Shown: piece by piece, positions 58,179-64,000 of the stretch
Numbering within the stretch: the first letter of the stretch is position 1
Layout of the letters: the number at the start of each line of letters is the position of its first letter
Origin: Chaetomium olivaceum
Taxonomy: Eukaryota; Ascomycota; Sordariomycetes; Sordariales; Chaetomiaceae
Assembly (NCBI GenBank): GCA_039881045.1
Contig: JAYWVB010000056.1
Coordinates: 145,971 to 209,970 of the forward strand
Reading direction: 5' to 3'
DNA length: 64,000 bases
Position numbers and translations under genes: made by a program
Notes under the pieces: generated by a model
Databases searched by the model: none
Told to the model about the DNA's origin: nothing
Seen by the model: the letters and a program-made list of their open reading frames with translations, nothing else

Positions 58179-58683
58179 TTTGAGTTTTTGAGTTTGTTGA
58201 CTTGGTGGTTTGTTATGGCTAGGTTGGTTGCGGGCAGAGCGGCGGTCGTGGCAGTGTGTTAAATATTCGAGTGATTTGCCCGGAATGGAGTCGGAGATAC
58301 GGGAAGTGGTGTTGTTGTCGGCCCGGGCGTATCGGTGGTTGATGATGACCCGACCGACGGTTGGAGAAATGAGGGGTTGCGGGGGGTGAGCATCATGGAT
58401 TCGTCACATCGCGCCGGTCTGAGTCTTGACCTTGGTCGCGCCCTTTACAGAATTAGGAAGGTCGTTGTTGCTCGCCCTTATGTTGCCTAAAGGGCGTCGG
58501 AGTTTTCGCCAACCCCTTGGTGGAAAGGCGCGTGCTTCACGGGAGGCATGTTGATCGATAGTGCCCAGAGGGGTGGGCGATGAATGTTTAATCAGGACTT
58601 GACGACGTGCCTGCCGCCATAACAGAAGAGTGTGGTTACGGTAAGCCCACAATAGCACTACTATTGCCAAAACTTCGAATATC

Positions 58684-58698
58684 TATTACCTGAAACTT
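58684..58698 (+). repeat. target-site duplication of the short LINE element, left (15 bp)
   Basis: TATTACCTGAAACTT, exactly repeated at 59312-59326, with different bases on the outer sides. Confidence 0.88.
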
Positions 58699-59311
58699 GG
58701 GCGGGAGGGCAGGGGAGGCCCAATGCCCTACCCTGGAAAATAGGATCCCACTTAGGTGTACGGCCTGTGGAGGGAGGCACCCGGCCTGGGTACGGTGGTG
58801 CCCGGAAGCAGTTAAAGCCCGGGGTGCGGCAAGGGAGGCATACTTTTTCCGGCCAAGGACCTTTGAGCTGGCCCTTCAGAACAAACAACAACGACAACAG
58901 CCACTACAACAGATGCGGAATATTACCTTCCAGGGGGTCCAAGACCCAATGGAGGAAGCCGACGATGGCTTCCAAGAAGCAGGAAAAAGGAAGCGGCTCC
59001 GGGGTCGACCCCCCGGCTTCGCTATAGCCCAGGAGGGGGCAAGAAGAGACCCGAGGCAGGGAAAGCTAACCTTTGCGATGCGGGTTAATACAGCGCTGGC
59101 CGGCCAAGGCCAGGAGGGAGGTATGCAGGGGGCTGAGTAGGCTCCTTTAACCTGTAGAGCGACGAAGTCTCCGAACCCGATGGCCTGGAAGAACGGTATA
59201 TAGGTTTTTCACCCGGCTAGGGCTCCCTAGCACGGTTTTCCTATATAGGCTAGCTAGTAGTAGGACCGGCACGCCCCCTGTAGGGTATAACGGCGTAGGA
59301 AACAATAACAA
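58699..59311 (+). mobile_element. ORF2-less, 5'-truncated LINE derivative
   Basis: A 613-bp element between exact 15-bp repeats. It encodes the C-terminal part of an ORF1 (about 58697-59140: CTACGGRHPAWVRWCPE, a basic GKRKRLRGRPPG patch) and then goes directly to a 3' region resembling that of the 15.3-20.7 kb LINE. Shared pieces are GGTTTTTCACCCGG, CGGTTTTCCT and CCGGCACGCC. The stretch lacks ORF2 completely and the 5' half of ORF1. Protein identity to the full-length element is only moderate, so it belongs to a different subfamily. It resembles 'half-LINEs' that need another element's enzyme. A deletion after insertion cannot be excluded. The tail is AACAATAACAA-like. Confidence 0.82.
59216..59231 (+). 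promoter_or_regulatory. 3' hairpin of the short LINE element
   Basis: GCTAGGG-CT-CCCTAGC, at the position of the GCCC/GGGC hairpin in the full-length LINE. Base pairs differ but pairing is kept. Confidence 0.55.
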
Positions 59312-59326
59312 TATTACCTGAAACTT
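59312..59326 (+). repeat. target-site duplication of the short LINE element, right (15 bp)
   Basis: Exact copy of 58684-58698. Confidence 0.88.
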
Positions 59327-59455
59327 CCTTAAAATGAAATGATCACACCGCTCTCAAGTCGGCAGCCCTAACTCCCAACCCAACCCGACCAAACCCACCA
59401 TAAGTAATGCAAAGATAAAAGAAAACACGCTCACCAACAACCCCTATCCATCCAT

Positions 59456-61121
59456 CTAGGCCACCACCCGATCACTGTTCCTCCCCACGGTGCCTACCGT
59501 GCTCGGGCTGCTCGGCCCACTCCCCCCATCTCCCAGCCCATCATCCGTCAACAGCTTCCTCCTCGCAGCACGCTCCTCGTCCTCGTCGTCACTAACCAGG
59601 CCGTCCAGCTCGAACTCGTTGGCCTCGCGCAGGCGCGCGTCGTCGACCCCGCGTACCGTTTGGGTGGTAGGCTTGGCGACGGGGTTGGCGCGGTCGTAGA
59701 CGTGGATGAGCGTCATGGTGAAGAGGAAGAGTAGTGACGCCAGGCTGTACAGGATCATGACGTAGGCGACGTGGTCGATGCCCGAGCCCGCAAGGAGATT
59801 CATCTGTTCTTCGGTCGCGCCCATGAAGAGGAAGCCGGCGGCGTAGAGGAGCTGGAGTTTGTGTTAGTAGTTGTATGCGGGGTGGGATGAACAGGGTTTG
59901 GGCACTTACGAAAACAGGGATGAACTGGAAGCTGTTGACTTCTCGGCCGTTGTCCGAAACGCCCGGCTTATCCCGGAGGATAAACGAGACCTCGATGATC
60001 CGGGTGACGCCGGCCGCCATGAGGGTGTAGCCAAACATCTGGTGGGTCATGGCGCTGATCATCAGCTCCTGCGGATGGGCCGACATGCCCCAGCCGGTGA
60101 TGAGGATGACGAAGCCGGGGATGAAGTTGCGCTTCGGCGCGCCGTCCCTGTCCCTGCTGAGCCACACGCCAACCAGGCCCGCGCTCCACCAGATGATGCC
60201 CATGGTCGTGTGCTGCCAGTCGTTCCGGACCCACGCGGTGCCCCAGCGGTGCTCGGTGAAGGTGTTGACGCAACCCCAGGCAGCGATGACGGCGCTGTCG
60301 AAGAACTCCTGGCTACGGCCGGTACGGCGGAGCCAGAGCTGGCCGACGAGTAGTAGGATGGTGAGGAGGACACCGTACGCGATGAAAGCGCCGCCCATGA
60401 TGAAGTGGGCCAAGCATTGCCCCAGATGGTCGCCCTGGCAAAAGCCCAGCGCCGTGATACCGCCAAAGATCATCTGCACCCAGGCATAAACCGGGAACGC
60501 CTTCCCGTTGATGCTATGTACCAGTCGGAAGAAGGGTCGGATACGGCCGTGGATTCCCTTTTCAAGGTGGAGCTTCAGGTAGATGCCGAAGACAACCTGG
60601 GCCACCATCAGGAAGAAAAGGGGCGTGGCGGCCTTTGCGTGGACGTTGTTTGGTTGGAACTGGCGACCGCGGTGTAGGTGGCCGAGGGCGTAACCGAGTA
60701 GGGCGAGCGCGGTGCTGAATATTTGTAGCGGAACGTGCCATCGGCTCTTGATTATCTAGAGACACGGCCGTTAGTCCTGGACAGCCCTTTCCGGACCAGC
60801 GGGTCACTCACCCCTAGGACCATCCCGAGCGGGAAGAGGATGCCAAAGGCGAGCATCTGAACGAAGATATGCACCCATAGTGTCGTGTCCTGCGCCTTGT
60901 CAACCAACTGCTGGCCATCCAGGTTTAACATGACGCCAGCATACCATCGGCTCAAGAGAAACGGCCTCCCCTTCGGGGATTTTGTCGGTGTGGTGCCCTC
61001 CGTGTCCGAGCACCATCGGCAGAAACGTCGCCGCCAAAAGTATCGTGGCAGCCTGTTGTGAGAGTCGAAGCCGAAGTGGTCGCACCGAGGGGCCACTGCC
61101 CCCGCCAGCTTGGAGGTGCAT
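59456..61121 (-). CDS. YTP1: YTP1-like multipass membrane protein
   Basis: Exons 61121-60945, 60889-60812, 60755-59910 and 59851-59456 (1497 nt, 498 residues). Phases are all 0, with donors GTATGC, GTGAGT and GTAAGT. It starts MHLQAGGGSGPSVRPL with a signal/anchor segment and an HGGHHTDKIPEGEAV stretch. Several TM helices follow (LWVHIFVQMLAFGILFPLGM, FFLMVAQVVFGIYLKL, FIMGGAFIAYGVLLTILLLV, IIWWSAGLVGVWL). Conserved pieces typical of the Ytp1/cytochrome b561-like family include HSINGKAFPVYAWVQMIFGG and GWGMSAHPQELMISAMTHQM. A C-terminal acidic, Ser-rich tail follows. The function of yeast Ytp1 is unknown; the fold suggests an electron-transfer-like membrane protein. The His-rich region near residue 40 may bind metal. 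Confidence 0.9.
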
Positions 61122-61747
61122 GGCGACGTCGGCGCAGACAAGCAGTGTACTGGTGGTCTTCGAGGGGCAAATTCGCAGAATCGCACGACGTTACGGTCGG
61201 CTCGTGTGACGGGAGACGCAGCACAATTGAATGTCTGCGGCGTGGATTGGTGAAATGGGTCGTGGGTTGATTGGGAAGAGAATCGAACAGAACGAGCGGA
61301 TGTGTCCGCGGAGAGGTGAGATTCGGCCTCGTCGGAATGATCCTTTGTCGCCAGAGGGAGGCGCCGCGCCAAAATCTCCTGAACTGGCCCGCCCGGTACG
61401 TACCGATCCATGCATCATGCGAACGAGTGCGTTTTGATTGGGTTGAGACTGGCCAAGGTGGGGTCAAATTTCTCCCTCTTCTGGGCTCGTCACAGGCGGG
61501 CCTTGGCCGAGCACTTATTCATGCTTCGTATTATTGAAGATATTCGTATTGAGGATAAACAATCCGTGGAAAGGGATAATAATTCCTCGACAGATCCAAG
61601 TGATTTCTGTGTCCACAACAATTTGAGAGGTATTAGCAACTGAAGGATTCCATTCCTCATCCATTACTTTTTCTGAGATTCGCTCTCTTCCTTTTTCTCG
61701 CCTCCAGGGCCTTCATCATTTGGCGGTCCACTCTCCAAGATGTCAAC

Positions 61748-62971
61748 TCATGACGCTATCTTCCCCTCCGCCGCCCGCTGCATATCTTCCTCCCATTCCT
61801 TCTTCACCTTCTCCGCAAACGCATCATCACTCAACACCCTCCACCCTACCGCCGCCATGCCCCGCCCGCACTCCAACGCCCGCTCAAACGCGTCCGGCGT
61901 CCCCGCCGCCGCCGCAAAGCCCTTGGTATGGTTCGCCTCGCCCTCCTTCGTGTCGATGCCAAACACGCCGTGAAACCCCGGACACTCGTAACACACATCC
62001 CCCATGTCCGTACTCCCCGCTAGGATATCCGCCGGTTCGTACATGTCGACCGTCCCCTCGGGCATCGCCTCGATATACGCCTCGCACAGCGGCTTGCTCG
62101 GGCGCACATCAGCATACGAATTCAGCGGCTCCAGGCGCATCCCACAGCCCGTCGCCGTGGCCGCACCCTCGAAGCACTTCTCCAGCCGCGCCCACAGAGC
62201 CTCCGCCCCGCGCTTGGTCGCGCTCCGGCAGTAGTACTCGACCGTGCAGTCGGCAGGGGTGACATTCGGGCGATCGCCCGCGGAGCGAAAAACACCATGG
62301 ATGCGCTCGTACGGCCGGATCTGCTGGCGCAGCATGCTGATGGCGTTGTAGGACAAGCACACGGCATCCAGCGCGTTGACGCCGTCCCAGGGGGCGATGG
62401 CGGCGTGGGACTCGCGGCCGGTGTAGTGCACGCGCGTCTTGATGTTGGCCAGCATGCGCACAAAGGCGACGCCGCGCGAGGGCGCCGAGAGGTTGTGGCC
62501 GGGGCCCGGGTGCACCATCAGGCTGGCGGCGGCCCCCGTGTACGCGCCGTTGGCGATCAGCTTGAGCTTGCCGCCGCCGCCTTCCTCGGCGGGCGTGCCG
62601 AGGAGACGGACGCGGCCTGGTTGGGCGGAGGCTTTGAGGGCTGCGACGACGCCGAGGAAGGCGGCGAAGGAGGAGGAGGCGATCAGGTTGTGTCCGCAGG
62701 CGTGGCCGATCCCGGGGAGCGCGTCGTACTCGGCGTTGTAGATGACTAGCCGGCCGCCGGAGCCGTATTCGGCGGAGAATGCGGTCTCGAGGCCGAAGGC
62801 GTGCGGGGTGACCTCGAACCCGAGGGACTGCAGGATGGAGACAAAGGCATCGTGGGCTTTGTATTCCTCGTAGGCCAGCTCGGGATTGGCGTGGATTTGC
62901 TCGTTGATGGACGAGATCTCGGCGTTGCGGCGCTTGATCTCGTCGTTGATGACACTGGTTAGGTTGGCCAT
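61748..62971 (-). CDS. M20D-type amidohydrolase (PM20D2-like)
   Basis: Intact 407-residue single exon. Metal-binding and catalytic motifs of the M20 family are present: IYNAEYDALPGIGHACGHN (D83, H90, C92, H94), LLGTPAEEGGGGKLKL for the catalytic Glu, and VHYTGRESHAAIAPWDGVNALD in the lid domain. ILAGSTDMGDVCYECPGFHG and ANHTKGFAAAAG complete the signature. The proteins resemble amidohydrolases of the PM20D2/AmhX group, which hydrolyse dipeptides or N-acyl amino acids in the cytosol. No signal peptide. It is transcribed in the same direction as YTP1-like, with about 630 bp between the M20 stop codon and the YTP1-like start codon. Confidence 0.9.
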   Translation of the reverse strand: MANLTSVINDEIKRRNAEISSINEQIHANPELAYEEYKAHDAFVSILQSLGFEVTPHAFGLETAFSAEYGSGGRLVIYNAEYDALPGIGHACGHNLIASSSFAAFLGVVAALKASAQPGRVRLLGTPAEEGGGGKLKLIANGAYTGAAASLMVHPGPGHNLSAPSRGVAFVRMLANIKTRVHYTGRESHAAIAPWDGVNALDAVCLSYNAISMLRQQIRPYERIHGVFRSAGDRPNVTPADCTVEYYCRSATKRGAEALWARLEKCFEGAATATGCGMRLEPLNSYADVRPSKPLCEAYIEAMPEGTVDMYEPADILAGSTDMGDVCYECPGFHGVFGIDTKEGEANHTKGFAAAAGTPDAFERALECGRGMAAVGWRVLSDDAFAEKVKKEWEEDMQRAAEGKIAS

Positions 62972-64000
62972 GATGAAGGTGAGACTATTGGCTTAAACTG
63001 TGGTTTTGTGTTGTTCTTGTCTCGAAATTTGAGTTCATGGACTGTCCTGCCACAAATGATGCGAGCTACCGAAGCTCTTCAGTGCTCTGTGAAACTCACC
63101 TACCTTGTAATCAGCTAGCCCGGTACTTGTCTCTCGACCACGTTGGGTACGGGTTCGGACAGTATTGGGTGTCTACGAATTGAGACAGTAAGTGGATGGC
63201 TGCATGCTGAGTCCGGCGCCCTACCCCGCCATGCCCGCTGCCGACCCCGCCTCCGGCCGACCGATGGCGATCATGAGGCTTTGCGCGCATTAAACTCCTC
63301 GAGCATCAATTAATCCCAGCGCTTCAATCCCCATGGGCCAGCAAGACTACCGCGACATCGAACTTTGCCATGCATCGGCAACATGCCTCACAGTTGTATA
63401 ACCCCGGGCATCTCAGAAGCAGATTCGGTTCCATTCCATCATTTTCGTGTCTAAAACTCCCAAACTCGACGCCAACAAAAGGCAAACATACCGCGAAACA
63501 TAACCTAATAACCACCGTTATAAAAACGGAAAAGGAGCGTCAGGACTGCCACCACCTCTATCACTATCTCTGTAGGCAATACAGGTAGGTACCGGTAAGT
63601 TGCCTAGAATGGTTGCAACTAGGATAGTCGCCATGTCCAAGGGCTCTGCTAGGACGCAATATGGCCCTGGGCTCTCGAAGCGCCACCAGACCGTAGCTAA
63701 AGAGGATAACCGGGAAGTTGAGCATGTAACGGAAAAGAACGTGACGCGGAAGGGTAGGAAGTAAGTATTTAGGCGGGTAGTTCAGATGTAATGAGGTAAT
63801 CCAGAACCTTGACATTCTTGTCGTCTTTTTTTCCTATACATCTTTTTGTTTTTCCTTTCACTTCCCTAACGATTTTATGGAAAGGATAACCGTAAGGTTA
63901 TTGACTGCAATGGATACAATAAGATACCGTGATTATAGTGGAGTTTTCGTAATGAAATAAAAAGAGTTTGGAAAGAAATTGGGCGGCATCTGTTTGTTTT
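62972..64000. other. no gene recognised; end of window
   Basis: Upstream region of the M20 gene and beyond. No coding frame accepted. It contains a GGTAGGTACCGGTAAG word near 63587-63602. Confidence 0.5.

Noticed and set aside
60900..60945. Frameshift in the YTP1-like gene
   Set aside because: A 55-nt intron (GTATGC donor, GCGCAG acceptor) explains the frame change exactly.

Overview
The window is nuclear DNA of a filamentous ascomycete (Pezizomycotina, most likely Sordariomycetes; I cannot name the species). The evidence is gene structure and content: introns of about 50 to 290 nt with GTATGT/GTAAGT-type donors, CTAAC/CTGAC branch sites and AG acceptors, three fungal Zn2Cys6-type regulators, an ERG5 sterol desaturase, secreted plant-cell-wall enzymes, intron-bearing nuclear tRNA genes and a fungal Tad-like LINE. 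I rebuilt exon structures by hand. Phases agree across every join given, apart from the single-base breaks noted below.

Layout. 1-15 kb: a YrdC-domain protein, a broken MFS transporter next to a divergent Zn2Cys6 regulator, a large regulator with an expanded Zn2Cys6-like cysteine cluster (six exons), a SEC72-like TPR protein and a small unrecognised gene with a frame break. 15.3-20.7 kb: a full-length non-LTR retrotransposon flanked by a 14-bp target-site duplication. 21.9-27 kb: two related Cys/His-rich small proteins in a gene-poor region. 30.7-39.5 kb: an ARMT1/DUF89 damage-control phosphatase, an intracellular class-3 lipase and a FHIP/RAI16-like trafficking protein. 40.6-47.5 kb: secreted enzymes, namely a GH10 xylanase with a predicted GPI tail, an AA7 oligosaccharide oxidase and a cutinase. 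48-54 kb: tRNA-Ile, a Cdc123/D123-family protein, a Zn2Cys6 regulator divergent from ERG5. 54-64 kb: a GH43 glycosidase, tRNA-Ser, a double-GFA-domain protein, a short LINE derivative with a 15-bp target-site duplication, a YTP1-like membrane protein and an M20 amidohydrolase.

How the genes work together. GH10, AA7, cutinase and GH43 form a loose plant-biomass neighbourhood across 15 kb: xylan cutting, oligosaccharide oxidation, cutin hydrolysis and removal of side chains or xylose. Housekeeping genes are interspersed, so it is a neighbourhood and not an operon-like cluster. The other genes are general cell biology (ER translocation, ergosterol, endosome transport, initiation-factor assembly).

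The most notable features are two. First, two related LINE-type insertions, one full-length and one lacking ORF2, share a 3' hairpin held by different base pairs. Second, there are at least a dozen one-base frame breaks, mostly at short homopolymers, in otherwise well conserved genes including ERG5. The second pattern points to consensus errors in the assembly more than to decay, and it affects how every 'pseudogene-like' call here should be read.
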